64,000 bases of DNA from an uncultured Opitutia bacterium (GCA_945957395.1 CAMFKE010000003.1:248001-312000), one strand, 5' to 3'. Shown: positions 26,475 to 35,314, counted from the first letter of the stretch. Numbers and translations: made by a program. The notes: generated by a model from the sequence alone, not told the origin.

Positions 26475-27346
26475 GCGGGCTGCCTGCGCTGACCGACGCG
26501 CCGACGCCCGGATTCTGGGCGCACGACCTGAGCCCTTTCCTTGTGAAGTTCCCCGCCGGCTGGCCGGTGGAGGGCATCCGCTGGTACGGCCTCGCCTATG
26601 TGGCCGGCTTCATCGTCGCCGCGCTGCTGCTGCGCCTGTATTTCCGGAAGGGGCGCTCGCCGCTGGATGCGGACATGCAGGGCACGCTGATGACCGCCGG
26701 CATGCTGGGCACGGTGGTGGGCGGCCGCATCGGGTATGTGCTGGGCTACATGCTGGTGCGCGACCCGCAGGCGCTGGCGAAGGACCCGTGGGTGATTTTC
26801 AAGGTGAACCAGGGCGGCATGGCCAGCCATGGCGGCATGATCGGCATCGCGCTGGCCGTGTGGTGGTGCGCCCGCCGCTTCAAGGTGTCGTTCCTCAAGC
26901 TCGCCGACATCGTGGTGACGCTGGGGCCGCCCGGCATTCTCTTCGGTCGCATCGCCAACTTCATCAACGGCGAGCTGTGGGGGCGCGAGAGCGATGCGCC
27001 GTGGGCGGTGGTGTTCCGCTATCCCGACCTGCGCCACGCCGCGTGGCTCACGCCGCGGCATCCGTCGCAGCTGTATGCGGCGGCGCTGGAAGGGCTTTTG
27101 CTGATGGCGTGGACCCAGTGGCGTTTTTGGAAAAAGAATCCGTTGCCGGAGGGGCAGGTCGCGGGCGAATGCCTCATCGGTTACTCGCTCGTGCGCATCG
27201 TGGGCGAGTGCTGGCGCGAGCCGGACGCGGGGGTGAGCCTGGTGCTCGGCCTCAGCCGCGGGCAGTTCTATTCCCTCTTTATCGCTCTGGCCGGGGCGCT
27301 CATCGTGTGGTGGGCGCGCCGCTCCGCCTCAAGGCCGGCGCTCTGA
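26471..27346 (+). CDS. lgt: Prolipoprotein diacylglyceryl transferase
   Basis: 291 residues with about seven membrane helices. The signature GRIANFINGELWGR is intact, as are GMASHGGMIGI with its essential histidine and RHPSQLYAAALEGLLL. Lgt attaches diacylglycerol to the lipobox cysteine of prolipoproteins, so it serves the several lipoproteins encoded in this window. It starts inside the last codons of the CBS-domain gene and is followed 51 bases on by the SlyD-like gene. Confidence 0.97.
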   Translation: MSGLPALTDAPTPGFWAHDLSPFLVKFPAGWPVEGIRWYGLAYVAGFIVAALLLRLYFRKGRSPLDADMQGTLMTAGMLGTVVGGRIGYVLGYMLVRDPQALAKDPWVIFKVNQGGMASHGGMIGIALAVWWCARRFKVSFLKLADIVVTLGPPGILFGRIANFINGELWGRESDAPWAVVFRYPDLRHAAWLTPRHPSQLYAAALEGLLLMAWTQWRFWKKNPLPEGQVAGECLIGYSLVRIVGECWREPDAGVSLVLGLSRGQFYSLFIALAGALIVWWARRSASRPAL

Positions 27347-27397
27347 ACGCCGGATTTCATTTGCCCGAAAGGGCATTCCGCTCACGGTGCCCGGCGC

Positions 27398-27901
27398 ATG
27401 AAAATCGCCAACAACACCGTCGCCGCCATCGATTACACGCTCACCAACGCCAAGGGCGAGGTGATCGACTCCTCCGAGGGCATGGATCCGCTCTCCTACC
27501 TTCACGGAGCCCAGAACATCATCCCCGGCCTGGAGCGCGAGCTCGAGGGCCTGGTCGCCGGCGACGAGAAGAGCGTCGTGGTGAACCCCGAGGACGGCTA
27601 CGGCGTGCACGACGAGCGCCTCATCGTGACCGTGCCGCGCGAGCGCATCGAGGCCGAGGCCCAGGTGTCGGTCGGCATGCGTTTCCACGCTCAGACGCCC
27701 GAAGGCGTGCGCGTGATGCGCGTGGTGAAGGTGGAGGGCGACACCGTCACCTTCGACGGCAACCACGAGCTCGCCGGCGAGAAGCTGCACTTCAAGGTGA
27801 AGGTCGTGTCGGTGCGCGAAGCCAAGCCCAACGAGGTCGAACACGGCCACCCCCACTCCGAAGGCGGCTGCGGCTGCGGCACCGGTTGCGGCTGCCACTA
27901 A
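27398..27901 (+). CDS. slyD: SlyD-type FKBP peptidyl-prolyl isomerase with metal-binding tail
   Basis: 167 residues. The FKBP half-domains (DYTLTNAKGEVIDSS; YLHGAQNIIPGLERELEGL; VVNPEDGYGVHDERL) enclose an insert-in-flap domain (MRFHAQTPEGVRVMRV to GNHELAGEKLHFKVKVV), which is the SlyD architecture. The tail carries HGHPHSEGGCGCGTGCGCH, short but rich in His and Cys, as in E. coli SlyD where it binds nickel or zinc. The protein is a cytoplasmic folding factor and possible metal chaperone. Confidence 0.93.
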   Translation: MKIANNTVAAIDYTLTNAKGEVIDSSEGMDPLSYLHGAQNIIPGLERELEGLVAGDEKSVVVNPEDGYGVHDERLIVTVPRERIEAEAQVSVGMRFHAQTPEGVRVMRVVKVEGDTVTFDGNHELAGEKLHFKVKVVSVREAKPNEVEHGHPHSEGGCGCGTGCGCH

Positions 27902-27945
27902 GCCCTTCCCGCCTCCGTTCCGGGGCGCGCGCCCCGGACAAAGCA

Positions 27946-27985
27946 AAAGCCCGCCGAAAGCGCCACAGCGCCCGGCGGGCTTTCG
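27946..27985. terminator. Terminator between slyD and purF
   Basis: AAAGCCCGCCG pairs with CGGCGGGCTTT around a 13-base loop with T-rich flanks on the + strand and A-rich flanks giving T on the minus strand. It probably serves both convergent genes. Confidence 0.8.
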
Positions 27986-28022
27986 TTTGCCCGGATGTCG
28001 CGGCCGAGGGGGCGCGCGGATC

Positions 28023-29936
28023 TCAGTAGGAGCGGCCTTCGCGCTTCTCGTAGTAGTTGATGAAGGCGCGGTTGAGCGTGGCGTAGCCGCCCGGGGTGGG
28101 GTAGTCGCCGGTGAAGTACCAGTCGCCCTTGGCGGTGGGCAGCACCTTGCGCATATCCTCGACCTTCTGGAAGATCAGCACGAGTTCGCCCTTCCACTCG
28201 CCCTTGGTCGGGTAGACGAGCTCGGCGCACTTGGCGGAGATCTGCTCGTCGGTGAACAGGTCGTACAGGCGGCGGACATGGTTCTTCATCTCCGACGCGG
28301 GGCGCCCGACCTGCGCGAGGCAGTCGCGGTAGACCTCGTCGAGGACATAGCCCTTGCCGGTTTCGCGCGCGAGGGCCACGGCGGCCTGGAAGGCCAGGAA
28401 CTTGCCCATCTCGCTCATGTCGATGCCGTAGCAGTCCGGGTAGCGGATCTGCGGCGCGGTGGAGGCGATGACGATCTTCTTCGGGTTGGGACGCGAAAGG
28501 ATGCGCAGGATGGACTGGCGCAGGGTGGTGCCGCGCACGATGGAGTCGTCGATGCACACGAGCGTGTCCTTCTCGCTGACGACGCCGTAGGAGATGTCGT
28601 ACACATGCGAGGCGAGCTGCACGCGGCTTTTCTCCTGGGAGATGAAGGTGCGCAGCTTGATGTCCTTGTGCGCGATCTTCTCGGTGCGCGGCCAGTTGTC
28701 CATGATCACGCGGTCGAGCATGGCCTCGTCCACGGTGCCGGCCTTGATGGCGTCGAGCAGCTTGCGCTTCACCTGAGAGCGGCGCACCTGGCGCAGGGCG
28801 GACATGAGGCCGTAGTAGGCGATCTCGGCCGTGTTGGGGATGAAGGAGATGACGGCGTTGGCGAAATCGTTGTCGATGGCCTTGCAGATGGCCGGTGCGA
28901 GGGCGGCGCCGAGGGCCTTGCGCTCGGCGTAGATTTCCGGGTCGTTGCCGCGGGAGAAGTAGATGCGCTCGAAGGAGCAGTGGGTCTTCTCGCGCTGCTC
29001 CAGGATCTGTTCGAGCTTCCAGGAACCGTCGGCCTTCACGATGAGCGCGCCGCCGGGGGTGAGCTCCTGCACCTGGGCCTGCGTCTCGTTGAAGATGGTC
29101 ATGAGCGCCGAGCGCTCCGACGCCACGGCCACCACCTCGTCGTTGGCGATGAAGTAGCAGGGGCGGATGCCGTTGGGGTCGCGGAAGATGAAGGAGTCGC
29201 CGTTGCCGATGAGGCCGCACACGGCGTAGCCGCCGTCCCAGTGCTTGGCGGCGTTGCGCAGCACCTGGGCGACATCGAGGTCGCGCGAGATGTGGGCGGG
29301 GATGTCGCGGCCGTCCACGCCGCGGTCGCGCAGCTCATGGTAAAGGCGGTTGTGCTCCTCATCGAGCCAGAAGCCGACCTCCTCGAGGATGGACTGGGTG
29401 TCGGTGGAGAAGATGGGGTGCGCGCCGCGGTCGACGAGGCGCTCGTTGAGCTCGCGGGAGTTGGTGATGTTGAAGTTGCCGGCGAGGAGCAGGTTGCGCG
29501 TGGGCCAGATGCTGCGGCGGAAGTAGGGGTGGCAGGACGAGCTGTCGAAGTTGCCGGAGGTGCCGTAGCGCAGGTGGCCCAGGAGCACTTCGCCGCCGAA
29601 GTCGAAGTGGCGCTTCACGGTGTCGGTGTGCGCCGGGTCGATGAGGCCCTCGCGCAGCTTCTCGTTATAGTCGCGCAGCTGGCGCGAGAAGATCTGGGTG
29701 AGGCCCTGGGCGCTGATCTCGCGATCGCGGAACATGAAGGCCTCGCCGAGGGGGCGGTTGAGCTTCACGCAGCCGATGCCGGCGCCGTCCTGGCCGCGGT
29801 TGTGCTGCTTCTCCATGAGGAGGAAGAGCTGGTGGAACCCGTAGAGGGGCGTGCCGTGGCGCTGCTCGTACCAATCGAGGTTTTTGCGCAGGCGCACATA
29901 CGCGATGCCGCATTCGTGTTGGAGGGAGTCGCTCAT
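28023..29936 (-). CDS. purF: Amidophosphoribosyltransferase-like protein, long (Bacteroidota-type) form
   Basis: 637 residues, much longer than the ~500 of E. coli PurF. The Ntn glutaminase half begins HECGIAYVRL with Cys9 as the likely nucleophile after removal of eight residues, and shows EKQHNRGQDGAG and LLGHLRYGTSG. The phosphoribosyltransferase half has the PRPP loop LVCIDDSIVRGTTLRQS. The end DWYFTGDYPTPGG matches the long form known in Bacteroidota. The reaction transfers glutamine ammonia to PRPP, the first step of purine synthesis. purM, also of a Bacteroidota-like form, lies 14 kb away. It is alone and ends at a terminator. Confidence 0.88.
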   Translation of the reverse strand: MSDSLQHECGIAYVRLRKNLDWYEQRHGTPLYGFHQLFLLMEKQHNRGQDGAGIGCVKLNRPLGEAFMFRDREISAQGLTQIFSRQLRDYNEKLREGLIDPAHTDTVKRHFDFGGEVLLGHLRYGTSGNFDSSSCHPYFRRSIWPTRNLLLAGNFNITNSRELNERLVDRGAHPIFSTDTQSILEEVGFWLDEEHNRLYHELRDRGVDGRDIPAHISRDLDVAQVLRNAAKHWDGGYAVCGLIGNGDSFIFRDPNGIRPCYFIANDEVVAVASERSALMTIFNETQAQVQELTPGGALIVKADGSWKLEQILEQREKTHCSFERIYFSRGNDPEIYAERKALGAALAPAICKAIDNDFANAVISFIPNTAEIAYYGLMSALRQVRRSQVKRKLLDAIKAGTVDEAMLDRVIMDNWPRTEKIAHKDIKLRTFISQEKSRVQLASHVYDISYGVVSEKDTLVCIDDSIVRGTTLRQSILRILSRPNPKKIVIASTAPQIRYPDCYGIDMSEMGKFLAFQAAVALARETGKGYVLDEVYRDCLAQVGRPASEMKNHVRRLYDLFTDEQISAKCAELVYPTKGEWKGELVLIFQKVEDMRKVLPTAKGDWYFTGDYPTPGGYATLNRAFINYYEKREGRSY

Positions 29937-30099
29937 GGTCGGTGGGAGACGGCTTTTGTAAAGGCGTGCAAGTTGGGAGCCTCGGCGGTCGTGTCCAGCC
30001 GCGAAGCTAAAAAGGGCCCCGGGGCCTTTCCGCCGGGGAGAGCGCGGAATTGACGGGCGGGCGGGGGCGATTCATCCCACGCACCGCCTCTTTTTCCCG

Positions 30100-30447
30100 A
30101 TGACCGCCGCCGTTCTGAAAACCGCCGGGCTGCTGTGCCTCTCGAATGTCTTCATGACCTTCGCCTGGTACGGGCACCTCAAAAACCAGAAGAACGGCCC
30201 GCTGCTCGTCGCCATCCTGGCCAGCTGGGGCATCGCCTTCTTCGAGTACCTCATCATGGTGCCGGCCAATCGACTGGGCCACGGCACCGGACTCGAACTC
30301 GGGCAGCTCAAAATCCTGCAGGAGGTGGTGACGCTGCTGGTGTTCGTGCCCTTCGCGCTGTTCTACATGGGCGAGAAGTGGCGCTGGGACTACCTGTGGG
30401 CCGGCCTCTGCGTGATGGGCGCCGTCTACTTCGTGTTCCGCAAGTGA
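30100..30447 (+). CDS. DUF486 family small membrane protein
   Basis: 115 residues with four hydrophobic helices. Segments such as LSNVFMTFAWYGHLK, ILASWGIAFFEYLIMVPANR and LKILQEVVTLLVFVPFA are the pattern of DUF486, a small relative of the drug/metabolite transporter fold. Function is unknown. It is flanked by purF, divergently, and a terminator. Confidence 0.88.
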   Translation: MTAAVLKTAGLLCLSNVFMTFAWYGHLKNQKNGPLLVAILASWGIAFFEYLIMVPANRLGHGTGLELGQLKILQEVVTLLVFVPFALFYMGEKWRWDYLWAGLCVMGAVYFVFRK

Positions 30448-30473
30448 GGGCGGGCGCGCTCTTCGGCGAAAAC

Positions 30474-30503
30474 GAAACCCCGGCGTTCGGCGCCGGGGTT
30501 TTG
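30474..30503. terminator. Terminator between DUF486 gene and def
   Basis: AAACCCCGGCG and its complement enclose a TTCG tetraloop and end in TTTTG. It can serve both convergent genes. Confidence 0.85.
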
Positions 30504-30535
30504 TCGTAAGAAATCGGATACGATTGGGGTCGGGC

Positions 30536-31153
30536 TCAGGCCGGCTTCGACTCCTTGGCGGCCTTCTTGCGCGCCTTGATCTCCGCCTCCGTGTCGCGCT
30601 TGAGCTGCACCACCTTGTTGCGGATGCGCGCGAGGTCGCGCGGCTCCATGCGGTCGATGAAGAGCACGCCCTGGCAGTGGTCGTGCTCGTGCTGGAGGCA
30701 GCGGGCGAAAAGGCCGTCGCAGACGATCTCGTGGGTTGCGCCGGAGAGGTCCTGGTAGCGCATGCGCACCTTCTCCCGGCGCGCCACTTCGCCGCGCAGG
30801 CCGGGGAAGGAGAGGCAGCCCTCCTCGTAGAGCCACTCGTCGTCGGGGAGGATTTCCAGCTGGGCGTTGGCGGCGCACAGGGGCATGAAGGTGTCGAGCG
30901 GAGCGCCGGGCTTGCCGTCGAAGGACCAGGTGAAGTCGGGCGGCTCGGCGCCCTTCTCCGGGCGCAGGTCGGCCACGAAGAACTGCAGGGCGCGACCCAC
31001 CTGCTGCGCGGCCAGGCCGATGCCGCGCGCGTCGCGCATGGTCTCGAGCATGTCGGCCGAGAACCGGGCGAGCTCGGCGTCGAAGTTTTCGACGCGTTCG
31101 CCCTTGGTGCGCAGCACGGGGTCGCCGAAGTAGGAAATGGGAAGCAGGGGCAT
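30536..31153 (-). CDS. def: Peptide deformylase
   Basis: 205 residues. The three metal-site motifs are present: GIGLAAQQVG (residues 44-53), EGCLS (111-115, with Cys113 as ligand) and HEHDH (155-159). The enzyme removes the N-formyl group from new proteins. A lysine-rich C-terminal tail of about 25 residues extends past the catalytic domain. It follows the HTH-protein gene by 61 bases on the same strand. No methionyl-tRNA formyltransferase gene is adjacent, unlike in many bacteria. Confidence 0.96.
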   Translation of the reverse strand: MPLLPISYFGDPVLRTKGERVENFDAELARFSADMLETMRDARGIGLAAQQVGRALQFFVADLRPEKGAEPPDFTWSFDGKPGAPLDTFMPLCAANAQLEILPDDEWLYEEGCLSFPGLRGEVARREKVRMRYQDLSGATHEIVCDGLFARCLQHEHDHCQGVLFIDRMEPRDLARIRNKVVQLKRDTEAEIKARKKAAKESKPA

Positions 31154-31214
31154 GGGAAGCGCTCGGGGGAGGTCGGGGCCAACGGGGAAATCGTATCGCG
31201 GCGGCTGTCGAAGG

Positions 31215-31694
31215 TTATTTCGCCTTCGTCGCCTGCTTCTCCTGCAGCGCGGCGAAGTCGCCCTTCTCGCAGGCGCGGATGAAGGCTTCGGAGCGCGTGC
31301 GCAGGTCGTCCCAGGCTTCGCGCAGCTTCTCCGCCTCGTCGGGCGTGATGCGATGGTCCGAGGAGGCGTGCGCGATGTCGCCCAGGAGCAGGGCGAAGTG
31401 GCGCACCAGGGCGTTAACCGAGGCGTTGAGCTCCTCTCGCCGGGAGGCGATCTGCGGCTCGTGCACGAAGTAGCCGCCGCCGTGCTGGCAGAGCCAGTGC
31501 AGGATGTCCTCCTCGCCGGTGAGCCGGATGAGCTGCGCCGTGCGGTCCAGGGGGTTCGCCGCTCCCGAGCCGCCGCCCTCGGCGGGGGGTTCCGCCCACT
31601 TGTACAGCAGCGAAAGCGACACTCCCAGCTCGGCGGAAATCTCCTTGGGCGACTTCCGATCGAAGCATTTCTTGATGATCTCGTGCGAGTCCAT
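31215..31694 (-). CDS. HTH protein resembling phage CII-type regulators
   Basis: 159 residues from the ATG at 31694; the frame is open for 12 more codons upstream. The N-terminus SHEIIKKCFDRKSPKEISA and LGVSLSLLYKWAEPP form a probable helix-turn-helix. The middle (LDRTAQLIRLTGEEDILHWL) resembles the dimerising part of CII/CP76-like phage regulators, and the rest is helical and charged. No phage genes are nearby, so this is likely a domesticated chromosomal regulator. Its targets are unknown. It lies between the zinc transporter and def genes on the same strand. Confidence 0.68.
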   Translation of the reverse strand: MDSHEIIKKCFDRKSPKEISAELGVSLSLLYKWAEPPAEGGGSGAANPLDRTAQLIRLTGEEDILHWLCQHGGGYFVHEPQIASRREELNASVNALVRHFALLLGDIAHASSDHRITPDEAEKLREAWDDLRTRSEAFIRACEKGDFAALQEKQATKAK

Positions 31695-31758
31695 GCCGCG
31701 CAAGCTGCGGTGAGCCGCCCCGGGATTCAAGTATTCCGTTGCGCCCGCGTGGCGCCGT

Positions 31759-32613
31759 TCAGTCCTCGTCGAAGGGGCGTGGGCGGCGGCGGTCCGCCAG
31801 GGCCCGGAAGGACCAGGCGGTGAAGAAGCAGGCCGAGCACACGAGCACGATCGCGGCGCCGGAGGGAACCCCGTCGAGATGGTAGGAGAGGTAGAGCCCG
31901 GCGATGCCCGAGAACACCGCTATGCCGGCGCCCCACGCCATCACCCCGATGACGCTGCGCGCCAGCATCACGCCCGCCGCGGCCGGGGTGACGAGCAGGG
32001 CGGTCGTGAGCAACGAGCCCACGAGGCGCACGCTGGCCACCGCTCCGAGCGCCACGAGCACGAGCAGCAGGTGCCTCAGCAGCGCCGGGCGCGCCCCGCA
32101 CAGCGCGGCGTAATCCTCGTCATAGGAGGCCAGTTCGAGCTCCTTGTGGAAAAGGGCCAGGAAGGTGAGCGTCGTGGCCGTCACCCCGGCGATGACCGCG
32201 AGGTCCTGGGATGACAGCGCGAGGACATTGCCGAAGAGCAGCGCGGCGAAGTCGCGGAACGACTGGGCGCGGTGCATGAGCAGGATGCCCAGCGCGAACA
32301 TGAAGGAGAGGATGACGCCCGTGGCGGTGTCCTCGCGGATGTGCCGGCGGCTGACGATGCCGCCGACGGCCAGCGCGGTGACGACGGCCGCGCCCATGGC
32401 GCCCCAGTAGATGGAGAAGCCGGAAAGCACGGCGAAGACGACGCCGGGGAGGATGGTGTGGGAGAGCGCGCCGGAGAGTGAGGCCATGCGGCGCAGCACG
32501 ACGTAGGCGCCCAGCGCGGCGCAGTTCACCCCGGCGAGCGCCACGCCCAGGAAGGCGCGGCGCATGAAGTCGTTGTGTTCCCCGAGCAGGGGTTCGGTCA
32601 GCAGTTCGAGCAC
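31759..32613 (-). CDS. znuB: Zinc/manganese ABC transporter permease (ZnuB-type)
   Basis: 284 residues with about eight hydrophobic helices. It shows the ABC-3 family pattern: FLGVALAGVNCAALGAYVVLRRMASLSGALSHT at the start (read as two helices around RRM), LFGNVLALSS, and LVGSLLTTALLVTPAAAG. The protein forms the membrane channel for the metal delivered by the binding protein two genes upstream. It is the last of the three transporter genes, 30 bases after the ATPase. Zn is preferred over Mn because of the His-rich binding protein. Confidence 0.9.
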   Translation of the reverse strand: MLELLTEPLLGEHNDFMRRAFLGVALAGVNCAALGAYVVLRRMASLSGALSHTILPGVVFAVLSGFSIYWGAMGAAVVTALAVGGIVSRRHIREDTATGVILSFMFALGILLMHRAQSFRDFAALLFGNVLALSSQDLAVIAGVTATTLTFLALFHKELELASYDEDYAALCGARPALLRHLLLVLVALGAVASVRLVGSLLTTALLVTPAAAGVMLARSVIGVMAWGAGIAVFSGIAGLYLSYHLDGVPSGAAIVLVCSACFFTAWSFRALADRRRPRPFDED

Positions 32614-32643
32614 GGCGGGGCGGGGGGGCGGGAGGGTGGGGGC

Positions 32644-33381
32644 CTATCGGGGGCGCTTGCAGGTGCAGGCGTGGAGCGTTTCCAGTCGGCCGTCTCGCGC
32701 GGCGAGAATCAGGTCGAAACGGGCCGTGGCCTCCTGCGGCTCGTGGGTGGCCATGAGCACGGTGAGCGCGTCGGAGCCGTCGCCGAAAAGGATGCTTTCC
32801 ATGATGTCGCGGCTGGCGGCGTCCAGCCCCGTGTACGGCTCGTCCAGCAGGAGCACGCGCGCGTCCTGGCAGAGCGCCCTGGCGAGCAGCACGCGCTGCT
32901 GCTGGCCTCCGGAGAGCGCGTGGACGGGGCGCTCGGCGAGGTCCTCGAGGCGCAGTCGGGCGAGGGCCTCGCGGGCCATGTCGCGGTCGGCGGAGGAGGG
33001 GCGGCGAAACCAGCCGCAGTCGGGGAATCGTCCGGCGAGCACGAGCTTCTCGACGGAGACGGGGAAGTGCCACTCGATGGCCGCGCGTTGGGCGAGGTAC
33101 GCGAGCTCGGGTCGGCCGGGACGGGCGGGGCCGCCGAGCACGAGGGCCTCGCCGGAGGCGGCGGGCATCAGGCCGGCGAGCGTCTTGAGCAGGGTGGATT
33201 TGCCCGAGCCGTTGGCGCCGATGAGCGCCGCGCGGCAGCCTTGGGGGACGCTGAAGGCCAGGCCGGAGAGGGCGGGGCGGCGTGCGCCCGGGTGCGCCAC
33301 GGCGAGGGCGCGCGCCTCCAGTGCCGGCGCGTCGGGGGCGTGCTCCGGAAGGCGGGCGGTGTACTTGAAAAACGGAGACAC
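32644..33381 (-). CDS. znuC: Zinc/manganese ABC transporter ATP-binding protein (ZnuC-type)
   Basis: 245 residues from a GTG at 33381, 20 bases after the binding-protein gene; the open frame extends further upstream but through that gene. Walker A is LIGANGSGKSTLLK, the signature is LSGGQQQRVLLARAL and Walker B is RVLLLDEPYTGLD, with the switch histidine in LMATHEPQEA. YLAQRAAIEWHFPVSVEKLV is typical of metal-type (ABC-3) ATPases. The C-terminus ends in a short Cys/His segment (HACTCKRPR). Confidence 0.92.
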   Translation of the reverse strand: MSPFFKYTARLPEHAPDAPALEARALAVAHPGARRPALSGLAFSVPQGCRAALIGANGSGKSTLLKTLAGLMPAASGEALVLGGPARPGRPELAYLAQRAAIEWHFPVSVEKLVLAGRFPDCGWFRRPSSADRDMAREALARLRLEDLAERPVHALSGGQQQRVLLARALCQDARVLLLDEPYTGLDAASRDIMESILFGDGSDALTVLMATHEPQEATARFDLILAARDGRLETLHACTCKRPR

Positions 33382-33401
33382 GGCGGTGGCGATTCCGGCG
33401 T

Positions 33402-34322
33402 TTATCGGGAGGAGAGGGCGGCGGCGATGCGGCGGGCGTTTTCTCGCATCATGCCCTCGTAGGAGGCCGCGGGTGTGCCGGGTTTGTCGAGAGCGTCGGT
33501 GTAGAGTTTCACCGGAGGCGGCAGGCCGGCCTCTCTCGCCAGCGTTTCCAGCAGGTCGGCGGACATGGTGTTGTCGGCGAAGACGGCGGGCACCTTGGAG
33601 GCCCGGATGTCGGCGGCGATGCGGGCCATGGTCTTGGCGGACGGATCGGCGGCCTCGCTGGAGGAGCTTTGCAGGAGGGTGCCGGCCACGACAAAGCGGA
33701 ACCGTTTGGCGAAGTGCGACAGGTTGTTGTGCTGGGAGAACAGCTTGCGGCGCTCGTCCGGGATGCCCGCGAGTTCCTTTTCGATGTCGTCGGCCAGGGT
33801 CTTCATGCGTTGCGCATAGGCCTCGCCCGCGGCGCGATGCGCCTCGGCGTTGGCGGGGTCGATGGCGGCGAGCCGTTCCGCGAGGGCCCGGCCCATTTTG
33901 GCGACATTGGCGGGGTCGGACCAGATGTGGGCGTCCGATCCGTGGGCGCCGCAGGGGCAGCCCGCGCCATGGTTGTGCCTGTGCCGGGTGGTCGTGGTTT
34001 CGGGGATGAGGCCTTTGCCGAGGTAGAGCACGGGGCGTTTCAGCGCGCCCGCCTTTTCCAGGTCGGCCACCCAGCCTTCGAGCTGGGGGTGGATGGCCAC
34101 AACCAAGTCCGCCTCCGCCAGGGCGCGCACCTGCGCCGGGGTGGTCTGCATGGCGTGGAAGTCGGCGTTGGGCGGTGTGAGCGAGCGCACCCTGACGCGC
34201 TCGCCGCCCACGCCGGAGGCGATGTCGCCGGGGATGGTGAAGGTGGCGGTCACGCCGAGGCTTCCCGCGAAGGCGGCGGCGCAGGAGAGCAGGGAGAAAA
34301 GAATGGGGGCGATGCGGGCCAT
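33402..34322 (-). CDS. znuA: Zinc ABC transporter substrate-binding protein (ZnuA-type)
   Basis: 306 residues from the ATG at 34322, which gives a clean signal peptide (MARIAPILFSLLSCAAAFAG); an ATG at 34340 is also possible. It has the cluster-9 pattern of metal-binding proteins: NADFHAMQTTPAQVRAL, a flexible loop RHRHNHGAGCPCGAHGSDAH, HIWSDPANVAKMG and FADNTMSADLLETLAREAG. The His-rich loop points to zinc. It is the first gene of znuACB. A possible Fur/Zur-type operator lies about 50 bases upstream. Confidence 0.92.
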   Translation of the reverse strand: MARIAPILFSLLSCAAAFAGSLGVTATFTIPGDIASGVGGERVRVRSLTPPNADFHAMQTTPAQVRALAEADLVVAIHPQLEGWVADLEKAGALKRPVLYLGKGLIPETTTTRHRHNHGAGCPCGAHGSDAHIWSDPANVAKMGRALAERLAAIDPANAEAHRAAGEAYAQRMKTLADDIEKELAGIPDERRKLFSQHNNLSHFAKRFRFVVAGTLLQSSSSEAADPSAKTMARIAADIRASKVPAVFADNTMSADLLETLAREAGLPPPVKLYTDALDKPGTPAASYEGMMRENARRIAAALSSR

Positions 34323-34370
34323 GGGAGGGGGGGCGTCCATGTAAAAAACGAGGGGCGCCGGAGGGGTTGT

Positions 34371-34391
34371 TAATGAAACATCCTTGCATTA
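34371..34391 (-). promoter_or_regulatory. Candidate Zur/Fur-family operator over the znu promoter
   Basis: On the minus strand TAATGCAAGGATGTTTCATTA is an imperfect 21-base palindrome, with arms TAATGCAA and its near-complement. TAATG/CATTA are the outer words of classic Fur-family boxes. It lies within a plausible promoter for znuA (TTGCCC, 17 bases, ATTAAC), as expected for repression by Zur when zinc is plentiful. Only one such site was seen and the match is partial. Confidence 0.4.
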
Positions 34392-34498
34392 GGGCAAGCG
34401 TGGTTTTGGGGGTGTCCCGTCACGCAACCGGCTTTTTTATTGCAAGGGCCTCGCGTGGCGTTACCTCCCCGCAGTCACCCCAACCCCCGTCTCTCCCC

Positions 34499-35314
34499 AT
34501 GAAAATTTACCCGATTCTTGGCGCGGTCGCCGTTTCGTGCCTCTCGCTCACTCCCCAACTTGGTCACGCCCAAAGCGCGCCCGCCGGCGAGCAGGCCCGC
34601 ATGACCAAGCCGCTCGTCATTGTCAGCCGCCAGCTCGACGGAAAGTCGGTCAAGGGCGGCAACGGCAACTGGCACCGTCTGGAAGTCGAAGTGAAGGCGC
34701 TTCCTGACGGCATCAAGGCCGCCCTCCTCGCTCAGCAGGTGCCGGCCAAGTACGCCGGAGACTCCGTGAAGTGGGTGAACAATGTGAAGGTCAGCGTGGT
34801 GGCCGGCTTCAAGCCCAGCGGCTCCGACCTGAGCAAGCCGAAGGTTTATCAGGAGGTGCTCAAACTCAAGGAGCGCGCCACGGACGCCGCCGCCTTCGCC
34901 GCGGCCAAGGATGTCAACAACCCCGACAACTGGCGTTACTACAAGGCCTCCACCGTGGTCGCCACCCTCGAGGCCAACAAGCCCCGCAGCGTATTCTTCT
35001 ACATCCCCGGCGACATCGTCGAGCGCGACGGCATCACCAACCCGCGCCCCGATGCGGCCTATGTGACGCTGGAGGTCGACGGCCAGGAGGTTCCCGTGCT
35101 GGACGAGAAGGGCGCGCCCTTCACCGGCAGCAACGCCGTGCTCATCGCGGGCTCCAAGCCCGACGCCGCCAAGCTGGCCAAGCTTAAGGAAGTGGCCGAG
35201 CGCGCGGTGCGCGACACCGAGGGCGTGATGCGTCCTCAGAACCTCATCACCAACTTCATCGACGCCGACTGGAAGGCCTCCCCCGACTTCGTCCGCGAGG
35301 AGGCCGCGAAGTAA
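34499..35314 (+). CDS. Exported protein in the position of Amuc_1102 (pilus-associated locus)
   Basis: 271 residues from the ATG at 34499, which opens a signal peptide (MKIYPILGAVAVSCLSLTPQLGHAQ). The mature part is beta-rich with repeated segments such as KPLVIVSRQLDGKSV, VEVKALPDGIKAALLAQQ and SVFFYIPGDIVERDG. It is the first gene of a five-gene block whose order and gene types match Amuc_1102-1098 of Akkermansia, where Amuc_1102 is described as having an immunoglobulin-like fold. The match here is judged from position, size and export signal, not from an alignment. Role: unknown, probably envelope part of the pilus/secretin system. Confidence 0.7.
   Translation: MKIYPILGAVAVSCLSLTPQLGHAQSAPAGEQARMTKPLVIVSRQLDGKSVKGGNGNWHRLEVEVKALPDGIKAALLAQQVPAKYAGDSVKWVNNVKVSVVAGFKPSGSDLSKPKVYQEVLKLKERATDAAAFAAAKDVNNPDNWRYYKASTVVATLEANKPRSVFFYIPGDIVERDGITNPRPDAAYVTLEVDGQEVPVLDEKGAPFTGSNAVLIAGSKPDAAKLAKLKEVAERAVRDTEGVMRPQNLITNFIDADWKASPDFVREEAAK

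Noticed and set aside
31215-31694. Prophage remnant suggested by the CII-like HTH protein
   Set aside because: No integrase, structural phage gene, attachment-site duplication or tRNA junction is nearby, and base composition does not change.
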